In this document: piece by piece, positions 1 to 7,306 of the stretch
Numbering within the stretch: the stretch's first letter is position 1
Layout of the letters: every line of letters begins with the position of its first letter
DNA from: Algoriphagus aestuarii
GTDB taxonomy: Bacteria > Bacteroidota > Bacteroidia > Cytophagales > Cyclobacteriaceae
NCBI GenBank assembly: GCA_017051695.1
Contig: JAFIDK010000001.1
Span: forward strand, 806,001 to 870,000
DNA: 64,000 nucleotides
Direction of reading: 5' to 3'
The notes under the pieces: model-generated
Told to the model about the DNA's origin: nothing
Database searches by the model: none
Seen by the model: only the letters and a program-made list of their open reading frames with translations
Position numbers and translations under genes: made by a program

Positions 1-300
1 GTCGAAAACAGAGCCATCCTCAAGCAAAGATCCGGTGTAATCCGTATAAACAACATTACCACCCAATGGTCTGGATCCTGCGCCTTCTTCCTGTACGATG
101 ATAATGATACCACTTGGATCATGAATTCTATAAAGACTATCTACTTGCGCAGTATCAATGTAGGCGGCGATCTTAACCGAATCTATCGCCAGGTTTCCTT
201 CCACATCATAAGCTGGCCCCGTATCGAATGGATTGTTAGGTTCGCAGGCTACGATCGTACCAAAAAATGCAAGTAATAGGATATAGAATAAATTCTTCAT
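1..300 (-). CDS. FKBP-type peptidyl-prolyl isomerase lipoprotein, 3' end cut by window edge
   Basis: Reverse-strand reading frame that starts with ATG at 300 and runs off the window, giving 100 N-terminal residues. It begins MKNLFYILLLAFFGTIVAC, a lipoprotein signal peptide with the lipobox Cys at residue 19. The last visible residues (VVYTDYTGSLLEDGSVFD) are the start of an FKBP fold, matching the Y-x-G-x-L-x-DG-x-x-FD pattern of the two genes just upstream. Only 3 bp separate it from the preceding FKBP gene, so it is the last visible member of a cotranscribed set of three. The catalytic C-terminal half is outside the window, so isomerase activity cannot be judged. Prolyl isomerase in the periplasm or outer membrane is inferred from family and signal. 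Confidence 0.85.
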   Translation of the reverse strand, partial: MKNLFYILLLAFFGTIVACEPNNPFDTGPAYDVEGNLAIDSVKIAAYIDTAQVDSLYRIHDPSGIIIIVQEEGAGSRPLGGNVVYTDYTGSLLEDGSVFD

Positions 301-303
301 GTA

Positions 304-861
304 TTAGTTAGTTCTTGGTCCTGGGGTAATTTCCATCAATTCCAATTCAAATACCAAAGGCGTATTTGGCGGGATATTTGGCGATCTTCCTTGTCTCCCA
401 TATCCCATTTCTGAGGGAATAATCAAAGTGGACCTATCTCCCAATTCCATTAAAGAAACTGCAAATTCAAATGCCGGAAGTAATCGACCATTCCCCAATA
501 CAAAGGTAATAGGTAGGTATTTAGAATTTGGATCAAGAATATTATTATCCTCAGCTACTTGTTCTATAGAAGTATCAAATACAGTACCGCTTAGAAATTT
601 ACCTGTATAATGAACCTTTAAAGTATCACCAACAAATACGGAATCCTGACTTCCTGAGACAGTTTGCCAGATTTGATAATAAGCATCCTCTGGAAAAGTA
701 ACTTCTTTTACATTTACAATGGACGCAGTATCCAAGTAGTTTTCAATTGCTTCTTTGTCTGCAAGGAAAATAGCCTCTGAGGTCTCTTCAGAATCTACGC
801 ATGAAAACAGGGAAACACTTCCCAATGCCAATGCAAGCAGTGAATACAGTTTAATTCTCAT
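304..861 (-). CDS. FKBP-type peptidyl-prolyl cis-trans isomerase lipoprotein
   Basis: A 185-residue protein with an N-terminal lipoprotein signal (lipobox around SLFSC, Cys21) and one FKBP domain over about residues 75-180. Recognisable FKBP elements are VHYTGKFLSGTVFDTS, the acidic-aromatic core FELELMEI near the C-terminus, and GYGRQGRSPNIPPNTPL, which is the usual Y-G-x-x-G-x-x-x-IPPN-x-x-L active-site loop. It probably assists folding of envelope proteins. It lies 3 bp before the partial FKBP gene and about 50 bp after the longer one. In flavobacteria the gliding lipoprotein GldI is also an FKBP protein encoded near a DHH phosphoesterase and ndk; the same neighbourhood here makes a GldI-like role possible but unproven. 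Confidence 0.9.
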   Translation of the reverse strand: MRIKLYSLLALALGSVSLFSCVDSEETSEAIFLADKEAIENYLDTASIVNVKEVTFPEDAYYQIWQTVSGSQDSVFVGDTLKVHYTGKFLSGTVFDTSIEQVAEDNNILDPNSKYLPITFVLGNGRLLPAFEFAVSLMELGDRSTLIIPSEMGYGRQGRSPNIPPNTPLVFELELMEITPGPRTN

Positions 862-910
862 TTTGTTGGTGTAGTTTAATTATTAGTTCTTTAAGTCTTT
901 GCGGAACTTA

Positions 911-1834
911 TTACTGAACATCTACTACTTCCACGTCAAATACTAAAATTGAATTTGGCCCAATCATAGCTCCTGCACCATTCTCTCCATACGCTAGAGG
1001 AGAAGGGATCAGAAATTTTCCTTTGGATCCTTTTTTCAGTAATAACAAGCCTTCATCCCAACCTGGAATAACCTGACCCATTCCGACAGTTACAGGAAGT
1101 GGAGAATATTCTCTTTGGGCATTGTAAACATCATTCTCTTTAGCCAATGACTCAATGGAAGTATCAAACAAGGTTCCATCCAATAGGTATCCAGCATAAT
1201 TTACCATCATGGTAGTACCTGGCGCGATGGCATCTCCTGTTCCTTCTTCTTCGATGACATAGTATAGTCCGCTCTCAGTCTTATTCGCAGTCAAACCCTT
1301 TTCCGCAACATAAGCTTCAATAGTTTTTGCTTCTTCGGCTACCAATTCTTTTGCTCTTTCAGCTCTTTTCACTTCTTCCGCTTCCATAGTTTGGTTGAAA
1401 AACGTTTCAATAGCCGTCTGATCCATGATTTCAAATGCACCTAAGCGAACTTTGACGATGTCTTCTTCTTTAAGGAATGGAGGAAAGTTTTCTCCAAAAA
1501 TAATTTTTGCAGTAGACTCAAATGCGATGCTGTCTCCTTTTCGAAGGTTTAAGAAGATCTCGTCCATTCCATTGGTAGGAGTGACAGAATCATTTGCCAT
1601 CAAATATCCTGGAAAAGGCTGCTCTGCAGTAGAATAAATCACAGAATCATCTGCATTAGTGATTTCTAGATTATAAAGAAGGAAGTTCCCGTTAGGAGCT
1701 TTTTCATTTCCTTCTTTTACGTAAGTGTATTCGATTCCGTCTTTTTCAGTTACTTTTTTCTTTTGACAAGAAGAGACGATGGATACACCAAACATCAGAA
1801 CGATGAGAGCCAAAAGGCTTTTGTTATTTTTCAT
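911..1834 (-). CDS. FKBP-type peptidyl-prolyl isomerase lipoprotein with degenerate N-terminal FKBP-like domain
   Basis: A 307-residue lipoprotein (signal ending VSIVSSC, Cys23). The C-terminal third (about 200-307) is a clear FKBP domain: MVNYAGYLLDGTLFDTS, then LAYGENGAGAMIGPNSIL and the final strand FDVEVVDVQ. Residues about 35-140 have a related layout (FLLYNLEITNADDSVIYST, then LRKGDSIAFEST) but lack the IPPN-type loop, which suggests a degenerate FKBP or chaperone-like domain. The two are joined by a helical Glu/Lys/Ala-rich linker (about 143-190). It is the first FKBP gene after the DHH phosphoesterase in an apparent four-gene reverse-strand operon. The domain duplication is read from the sequence; the function of the N-terminal part is unknown. 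Confidence 0.88.
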   Translation of the reverse strand: MKNNKSLLALIVLMFGVSIVSSCQKKKVTEKDGIEYTYVKEGNEKAPNGNFLLYNLEITNADDSVIYSTAEQPFPGYLMANDSVTPTNGMDEIFLNLRKGDSIAFESTAKIIFGENFPPFLKEEDIVKVRLGAFEIMDQTAIETFFNQTMEAEEVKRAERAKELVAEEAKTIEAYVAEKGLTANKTESGLYYVIEEEGTGDAIAPGTTMMVNYAGYLLDGTLFDTSIESLAKENDVYNAQREYSPLPVTVGMGQVIPGWDEGLLLLKKGSKGKFLIPSPLAYGENGAGAMIGPNSILVFDVEVVDVQ

Positions 1835-1880
1835 AAAGAGTTTTGAAATTTCTAAGGTATTAAGTGGGTGGTTTTTTGCT

Positions 1881-2915
1881 TTAGCTGGCGCTGATGGCTT
1901 CTTCCGAAAAAAGAGTTTCGCGGTTTTCTTCCACCAATTTTTCGAATTGTTCCACAGTTTCTTTTAATCCTAAGGTTGACTTGCCTCCAGATGCGTTTTT
2001 ATGACCTCCTCCATTGAAGAATTTCGCAGCAAATTTATTCACTGCCACTTCACTGGATGATCTAAATGAGATCTTGATGCCATCTTCCCGCTCAGAAAAC
2101 AGGGCAGCCAATTTTATGCCGTCCAAAGATAAAGCATAATTGACCAATCCTTCAGTATCTCCGGTCTGGCTTTGATATTTTTTAAGATCTTTTTTGCTGA
2201 TCGCAAAGTAGGCAGTATGTAAATCCTCTCTTACAATCAATCTTCTGCTGATCGCAAAACCGATAAACTTCAAACGGTTCACAGAATTGGAATCATATAT
2301 CCAGTTGGCGATTTGTGAGCTATTTGCCCCCAAGTCGATGAGTTCGGCTACTACCAAGTGTACATTCTTAGTGGTATTGGGATGCCTGAATCCACCGGTA
2401 TCGGTCATGATTCCTGCATAGAGGCATTCGGCGATATCTTTATCGATCAATGCTTTGTCTCCCAGCTCCTCGATCAGTTCATACACCAGCTCGCAGGTAG
2501 CTGCAGCTTTGGTACTGGAATATTCAAAATCAGCGAAATCTTCAGGATCCTGATGATGGTCTATATTAACCACAAAAGCTTCCGATTCACGGATCATTTC
2601 TCCTAGTTCATTGACTCTGTTTAAAACAGAGAAGTCCAGACAGAAAATAATCTCTGCTTCCTTCAGCTTCTGGCTGGCAATTTCCTGATGTTCCGGTTTA
2701 CTGAAATCCAAAACATCGTCATTGCCTTTCATCCAGTTAAGGAAAGAAGGATAATCAGAAGGAGTCACTACCGAAACATCATGTCCTTTCTTGATCAGGT
2801 AATTTGCCATACCTAATGAAGACCCCAATGCATCCGCGTCGGGCTTAACATGTGTGGTAATGAATATTTTTTTGGGGGTTGAAATTTCTTTCTTAAACGA
2901 GGCTAATGCGTCCAT
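1881..2915 (-). CDS. DHH/DHHA1 phosphoesterase (NrnA-like oligoribonuclease/pAp phosphatase)
   Basis: A 344-residue protein with the DHH-family N-terminal motif TTHVKPDADALGSSLG (about 20-35), the metal-binding NIDHHQDPEDFAD region (about 115-128), MTDTGGFRHPNTT (about 170) and the DHHA1 C-terminal substrate loop GGGHKNASGGKS (about 305-316). This arrangement is typical of cytoplasmic NrnA, which degrades short RNA oligomers and dephosphorylates 3'-phosphoadenosine 5'-phosphate. The length agrees with the family (about 320-345). It is the leading gene of the reverse-strand operon containing the FKBP lipoproteins and is divergent from ndk. The choice between nanoRNase, pAp phosphatase or c-di-AMP/pApA activity cannot be made from sequence. 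Confidence 0.92.
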   Translation of the reverse strand: MDALASFKKEISTPKKIFITTHVKPDADALGSSLGMANYLIKKGHDVSVVTPSDYPSFLNWMKGNDDVLDFSKPEHQEIASQKLKEAEIIFCLDFSVLNRVNELGEMIRESEAFVVNIDHHQDPEDFADFEYSSTKAAATCELVYELIEELGDKALIDKDIAECLYAGIMTDTGGFRHPNTTKNVHLVVAELIDLGANSSQIANWIYDSNSVNRLKFIGFAISRRLIVREDLHTAYFAISKKDLKKYQSQTGDTEGLVNYALSLDGIKLAALFSEREDGIKISFRSSSEVAVNKFAAKFFNGGGHKNASGGKSTLGLKETVEQFEKLVEENRETLFSEEAISAS

Positions 2916-3060
2916 TTTTTAGAATTAGCGGCACTTTGGCTCTAAGTAAGTCGCAAAGGTCAGTAATTTTTTGACAATTCCCAACTTATGCATTTTGCTG
3001 AAAATTAGTCATCTAGCTTATAAATCATTTACAATCCTCGGAAGATGGATATTATTATCC

Positions 3061-3068
3061 TATTTTTG
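3061..3068 (+). promoter_or_regulatory. Bacteroidota-type -7 box before ndk
   Basis: TATTTTTG matches the Bacteroidota -7 consensus TAnnTTTG and lies 35 bp before the preferred ndk ATG at 3103. No convincing -33 TTTG was seen. Confidence 0.5.
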
Positions 3069-3102
3069 CGGCCGAATTGAACCAATGATAAATACAAAAC
3101 CC

Positions 3103-3525
3103 ATGGCAGCAAACAGAACATTTACCATGATCAAGCCAGATGCTTTTGCAGCAGGCAACTCAGGCGCTATTCTTAAAATGATTGAAGAAGCAGGTTTCAA
3201 AATCGTGGCAATGAAAGCTACCCAATTGACTCCGGCACTGGCTGGAAAATTCTACGAAGTTCACAAGGAAAGACCTTTCTATGCGGATCTTTGTGCTTAT
3301 ATGTCTTCTGGACCGATCTTCGCCGCTATTCTTGAAAAAGACAATGCAGTAGAAGATTTCAGAAAATTGATCGGAGCCACTAATCCTGCCGATGCAGCAG
3401 AAGGTACTATCAGAAAAATTTTCGCAAAGTCTATCGAAGCCAATGCTGTTCACGGTTCTGACTCCGACGAAAACGCAGCAATCGAAGGCGCATTCTTCTT
3501 CTCTCAGACAGAAAGAGTAGCGTAA
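3103..3525 (+). CDS. ndk: Nucleoside diphosphate kinase
   Basis: A 140-residue protein beginning [15 protein letters not shown]. It carries the phosphohistidine loop [12 protein letters not shown] with the catalytic His at residue 117, the hallmark of NDK, which transfers gamma-phosphate between nucleoside triphosphates and diphosphates. Length equals the family norm. The frame is open further upstream, but starts at 2971 or 3085 precede the promoter or leave almost no leader, whereas the ATG at 3103 gives the conserved N-terminus. The gene is monocistronic, divergent from the DHH phosphoesterase and followed by a strong terminator. Confidence 0.97.
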   Translation: MAANRTFTMIKPDAFAAGNSGAILKMIEEAGFKIVAMKATQLTPALAGKFYEVHKERPFYADLCAYMSSGPIFAAILEKDNAVEDFRKLIGATNPADAAEGTIRKIFAKSIEANAVHGSDSDENAAIEGAFFFSQTERVA

Positions 3526-3550
3526 TAAGCTTCACATTTCATTCCAATCA

Positions 3551-3579
3551 AAAGCACCTCAATCGGGGTGCTTTTTTTG
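3551..3579 (+). terminator. Rho-independent terminator after ndk
   Basis: AAAGCACC and GGTGCTTT form an 8-bp stem around a short loop (CAATCGG-type), followed by a run of T. It lies about 25 bp after the ndk stop. Confidence 0.9.
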
Positions 3580-3739
3580 ATTAAAGTCAATCTGAATACC
3601 CATCACCTTACCATTTTCTTAATCAAAAGTCCTCCAAATACTTATTGCCTCCTCCACTCTTTTGAAATAAGTATCTAGATACTAAATGCACTTAAAATGA
3701 ATTTAAAAACCCTTTTCTAGAATTTTGAGTAAGATTTTA

Positions 3740-3818
3740 TACTTACTTATGTTACGTAATTTTTTATTAATTATTTGTAATTACGTATTTATACTTATAT
3801 TTGAGTCTAAATTACGTA
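3740..3818. promoter_or_regulatory. TACGTA operator cluster before nirB
   Basis: Palindromic TACGTA hexamers stand at 3753, 3782 and 3813, with related TACTTA at 3740, 3744 and 3792. The pair at 3782/3792 has the 10-bp offset found, in reverse orientation, before the porin and moeA genes. The same word is clustered before the response regulator, narK, porin and moeA. Binding by the NarL-type regulator encoded at 9177 is inference; TACTTAT also fits the E. coli NarL heptamer TACYYMT. Confidence 0.6.
3774..3803 (+). promoter_or_regulatory. Putative nirB promoter (-33 TTTG, -7 TATATTTG)
   Basis: TTTG at 3774-3777 and TATATTTG at 3796-3803 are separated by 18 bp, close to the Bacteroidota consensus TTTG-N19-TAnnTTTG. 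The implied leader before the ATG at 3822 is very short (about 10 nt). Operator hexamers lie inside and just after this promoter. Confidence 0.5.
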
Positions 3819-3821
3819 GAT

Positions 3822-6329
3822 ATGCAAAAGATAATCATCGTAGGAAATGGCATGGTAGGATATAAGTTTTGCGAAAAACTCGCCGCTCATCCGAACCGCG
3901 CCCAGTTTGATATTCTGGTTTTTGGAGAAGAGGCTAGACCAGCTTATGACAGAGTTCACCTTAGTGACTATTTTTCTTTAAAATCCGACCAGCCCCTGTT
4001 ACTGGCTCCGAGAGCCTGGTATGAAGAAAACAATATACAGCTTCGGACTTCAGAAATGATTTCTGAAATCAATTCTACCTCAAAATTGGTCATCACTCAT
4101 AAAGGCGAGGCTTTTCATTATGATTATCTCATTTTGGCAACTGGCTCATCCCCCTTTATTCCCCCGTTGGAAGGAGTCTCTAAACCAGGGGTTTTCATCT
4201 ATAGAACCATCGAAGATTTAGAGGCAATTGAAGACTATGCTATCAAGATGAAAGCAGAAGGCAAATTCAAAGCTGCCGTTTTAGGTGGGGGGCTTCTCGG
4301 TCTCGAAGCGGCAAACGCTACCAAGGAATTGGGGATGGAGACTCATGTGATTGAGTTTGCTCCTCGGTTAATGCCTAGACAACTGGATCAATCGGCAAGC
4401 GATCTGCTCAAATCAAAAATTGAAGAACTAGGAATAAAAGTACATCTGGGAAAAAACTCCAAACAAATCACCGGAGAAGATGCCATGACAGGAATTGAAT
4501 ATGTCGATGGAGAAAAACACTCTTATGATATGTTGGTCATTTCTGCAGGGATCAAACCCAGAGATGAATTAGCCGTGAAGGCAGGACTGGTGACAGGTGC
4601 CCGTGGGGGAATAGAAGTCAACAATAAAATGCAAACCTCTGACCCTGCTATTTATGCAATCGGGGAAGTAGCTTTATATAATAAAGGAATTTATGGGCTG
4701 GTCGCCCCCGGCTATGAAATGGCCACGGTGGCATTGGACCAGATTACTGGTGGAAATAAGCTGATGAGTCCCACCATCGACATGTCTACCAAATTGAAAT
4801 TGGTCGGTACTGAAGTGGCATCTTTTGGGGATCCTTTTATCGAAGGCGAAGAAGTCACGGCAATCCGTTATGAAAACAAGCAAAAAGGAGTTTATAAAAG
4901 AATCAACATTACCAAAGACGGCAACAGGCTGCTCGGTGGAATATTAGTTGGGGATGCCTCAGATTACAATTCTCTTTTCCAGTTATACCTCAATGCTCTC
5001 AAACTTCCAGAAAATGCCGAAGATTTGATCCTAGGCGCTAGAGGAGGAGAAAGTGCCTCCTTTGGTTCCGCCCTCGACCTCCCTGATTCCGCTCAGATCT
5101 GCTCCTGTGAGTCTGTAAGCAAAGGTGCAATTTGCGATGCCTTAAAAAGCGGGGCTTGTACCAATTTGAAAGAAGTAGTAAAAACTACAAAAGCATCCAG
5201 CTGCTGCGGCGGATGTAAACCTATGGTGGTGGACCTGGTCAATGAAACACTTAAATCCATGGGGCAGGAAGTGAAAGAAACAGTTTGTGAACACTTCAAT
5301 TACAGTCGTCAAGAGCTCTATGACCTGATCAAAATGAATAAAATCGCCGGTTTTGATGAAGCTCTGGATAAATATGGCAATGGTCATGGCTGTGAAATCT
5401 GTAAACCAGTCATGGCATCCATTTTTGCCAGCATCTTTATGGAAACGGCTAATCGGCAAGTTCCTATCCAGGATTCCAACGACCGTTTTTTGGCAAATAT
5501 TCAGAGAAACGGAACCTATTCCGTTGTGCCGAGGGTACCTGGAGGAGAGATTACACCCGAAAAACTGGTCGTTCTAGGCGAAGTCGCCAAAAAGTATGAC
5601 CTCTACACCAAAATCACCGGAGGACAGAGAATAGATCTTTTCGGAGCCCAACTACATGAATTGCCATTGATCTGGAATGAATTGATCGAAGCTGGCTTTG
5701 AAAGTGGACATGCCTATGGCAAATCACTAAGAACGGTCAAAAGCTGTGTGGGCTCTACTTGGTGCAGATTTGGGATGCATGATTCGGTGAGTTTTGCAAT
5801 CCGGATCGAAGAGCGATACAAAGGCTTAAGATCTCCCCACAAATTAAAAGGTGGCGTATCAGGATGTATCCGGGAATGTGCCGAAGCCAGAGGAAAAGAT
5901 TTTGGAATCATAGCTGTGGAGGGCGGATGGAACTTATATGTATGTGGAAACGGGGGTGCAACACCGAAGCATGCGGTTCTGCTCGCATCCCAGCTTGATG
6001 ACGAAACCTGTATCAAATACCTAGACCGCTTCCTGATGTACTATATCAGAACAGCCGCTCCACTGATGCGAACTGCACCATGGTTGGAAAAACTGGATGG
6101 AGGCATTGCCTATCTAAAACAAGTGGTAGTGGAAGATTCTCTGGGAATGGGAGAAGAACTGGAAAGAGAGATGGAAGATTTGGTCAGTAAATACACCTGT
6201 GAATGGAAAGAAGCCATCGATAATCCTGAAATGATGAAAAGATTCAAACACTTTGTCAACAATGATGATAGCGATGATCAATTAGTTTTTGTACCGATGA
6301 GAGATCAAAAAATGCCAAAACCTTGGTGA
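3822..6329 (+). CDS. nirB: Assimilatory NAD(P)H nitrite reductase, large subunit
   Basis: An 835-residue cytoplasmic enzyme that reduces nitrite to ammonium with NAD(P)H through FAD, iron-sulfur and siroheme. Visible order: FAD site IIIVGNGMVGYKF at the N-terminus; NAD site AVLGGGLLGLEAA (about 150); first BFD [2Fe-2S] domain with CSCESVSKG and SSCCGGC (about 425-470); a second BFD-like segment ending HGCEICKP (about 525); then the nitrite/sulfite reductase core with SCVGSTWC (Cys642, Cys648) and SGCIRECAEARG (about 683-687), the four Cys that bind the [4Fe-4S]-siroheme. The ATG at 3822 is preferred over an upstream TTG because it directly starts the FAD motif. It is the first gene of nirB-nirD-DUF4202-kinase. 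The embedded cobA at 22712 supplies the siroheme precursor. Confidence 0.96.
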   Translation: MQKIIIVGNGMVGYKFCEKLAAHPNRAQFDILVFGEEARPAYDRVHLSDYFSLKSDQPLLLAPRAWYEENNIQLRTSEMISEINSTSKLVITHKGEAFHYDYLILATGSSPFIPPLEGVSKPGVFIYRTIEDLEAIEDYAIKMKAEGKFKAAVLGGGLLGLEAANATKELGMETHVIEFAPRLMPRQLDQSASDLLKSKIEELGIKVHLGKNSKQITGEDAMTGIEYVDGEKHSYDMLVISAGIKPRDELAVKAGLVTGARGGIEVNNKMQTSDPAIYAIGEVALYNKGIYGLVAPGYEMATVALDQITGGNKLMSPTIDMSTKLKLVGTEVASFGDPFIEGEEVTAIRYENKQKGVYKRINITKDGNRLLGGILVGDASDYNSLFQLYLNALKLPENAEDLILGARGGESASFGSALDLPDSAQICSCESVSKGAICDALKSGACTNLKEVVKTTKASSCCGGCKPMVVDLVNETLKSMGQEVKETVCEHFNYSRQELYDLIKMNKIAGFDEALDKYGNGHGCEICKPVMASIFASIFMETANRQVPIQDSNDRFLANIQRNGTYSVVPRVPGGEITPEKLVVLGEVAKKYDLYTKITGGQRIDLFGAQLHELPLIWNELIEAGFESGHAYGKSLRTVKSCVGSTWCRFGMHDSVSFAIRIEERYKGLRSPHKLKGGVSGCIRECAEARGKDFGIIAVEGGWNLYVCGNGGATPKHAVLLASQLDDETCIKYLDRFLMYYIRTAAPLMRTAPWLEKLDGGIAYLKQVVVEDSLGMGEELEREMEDLVSKYTCEWKEAIDNPEMMKRFKHFVNNDDSDDQLVFVPMRDQKMPKPW

Positions 6330-6333
6330 TAAA

Positions 6334-6711
6334 ATGGAAGAACTACTAAAAAATTATCAGACTGTTCAGGTTCAGGAAGTCCTGAATTGGGTGGCTGTTG
6401 GAAACACAGTCGATTTCCCGGAAAACGGAGGTGGCTGTATCAAATACAAATCAAAACAGGTAGCTGTCTATTATTTCAAAAGAACTGATAGCTGGTATGC
6501 CTGTCAAAACCTCTGCCCTCATAAAATGGAAATGGTCCTTTCCCGAGGAATGATCGGTGATTCATCTGGCATTCCCAAAGTCGCATGTCCCTTGCATAAA
6601 AAAACCTTTTCACTAGAGGATGGAAGCAATTTAAATGGTGAGGAATACCGGATTGCCACTTACCCAGTCAAAATAGAAGATGGAATTGTATATATTGGTT
6701 TTGCAGATTAA
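6334..6711 (+). CDS. nirD: Nitrite reductase small subunit, Rieske-type
   Basis: A 125-residue protein starting 4 bp after nirB. It contains the Rieske-fold pattern NLCPHKMEMVLSRGMIG and VACPLHKKTFSLEDG, that is C-x-H at about residues 62-64 and C-x2-H at about 87-90, which would coordinate a [2Fe-2S] cluster. Some NirD proteins have lost these ligands; here both C-x-H and C-x2-H are present. NirD is the small partner of NirB in the cytoplasmic nitrite reductase. Length (about 105-125) is normal. Confidence 0.94.
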   Translation: MEELLKNYQTVQVQEVLNWVAVGNTVDFPENGGGCIKYKSKQVAVYYFKRTDSWYACQNLCPHKMEMVLSRGMIGDSSGIPKVACPLHKKTFSLEDGSNLNGEEYRIATYPVKIEDGIVYIGFAD

Positions 6712-6722
6712 ACCATTATATC

Positions 6723-7304
6723 ATGAATCTTTTTCAAAAGGCTCTCGCCAAAATCGATGCAATTAACTCCGAAGATCCTATCCAAGAAGAACTGGATGGA
6801 CAGCCCATAGCCAAAGAATTACTTTATTCGAAAAGAATGAGTGATAAGCTGGATTCCTTCGAACCTGATGCTCCAGAATATTTAAAAATTGCCGCGAGGG
6901 CCCAACACATCGCAAGATGGAGAATTCCAAGATCAGAATATCCTATGGATCGTGTGGGTTATCTCAGATGGAGAGAGGAATTAAAAAAAATGCATGCAGA
7001 ACTGACTGCAACGATTTTGGAAGAAGTGGGCTATGAAGCCAAATTCATCGAAAAAGTGACACATTTGATCCGAAAAAAACAATTAAAAACAGATGCAGAA
7101 ACCCAATTACTGGAAGATGTGATCTGTTTGGTCTTTTTGGAAAATTACTTTGAGGAATTTGCCGCCAAACATGAAAAAGACAAAGTCATCGATATTCTTA
7201 AAAAAACATGGTCCAAAATGTCCGATAAAGGCCATCAAGCCGCATTACAACTTACTTATTCCCCAGAAAGCTTGCTCTTGATCAAAGAGGCAGTTTTAGA
7301 TTAA
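6723..7304 (+). CDS. DUF4202 family protein
   Basis: A 193-residue soluble protein recognised as DUF4202 from FEPDAPEYLKIAARAQHI-type, ARWRIPRSEYPMDRVGYLRW and HAELTATILEEVGY. The conserved His/Asp residues in AQHIARW and in the HAEL segment resemble a metal-binding all-helical HD-like layout, but this is only a guess. It lies 11 bp after nirD and 2 bp before the sensor kinase, so it is cotranscribed with nitrite reductase. No function is established for the family as far as I know; the position suggests a role in nitrite reduction, siroheme handling or signalling. No signal peptide or membrane segment is visible. Confidence 0.85.
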   Translation: MNLFQKALAKIDAINSEDPIQEELDGQPIAKELLYSKRMSDKLDSFEPDAPEYLKIAARAQHIARWRIPRSEYPMDRVGYLRWREELKKMHAELTATILEEVGYEAKFIEKVTHLIRKKQLKTDAETQLLEDVICLVFLENYFEEFAAKHEKDKVIDILKKTWSKMSDKGHQAALQLTYSPESLLLIKEAVLD

Positions 7305-7306
7305 CA

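Noticed and set aside
3801-3821. Upstream TTG start for nirB
   Set aside because: It falls in the putative -7 box; the ATG at 3822 begins the conserved FAD motif.
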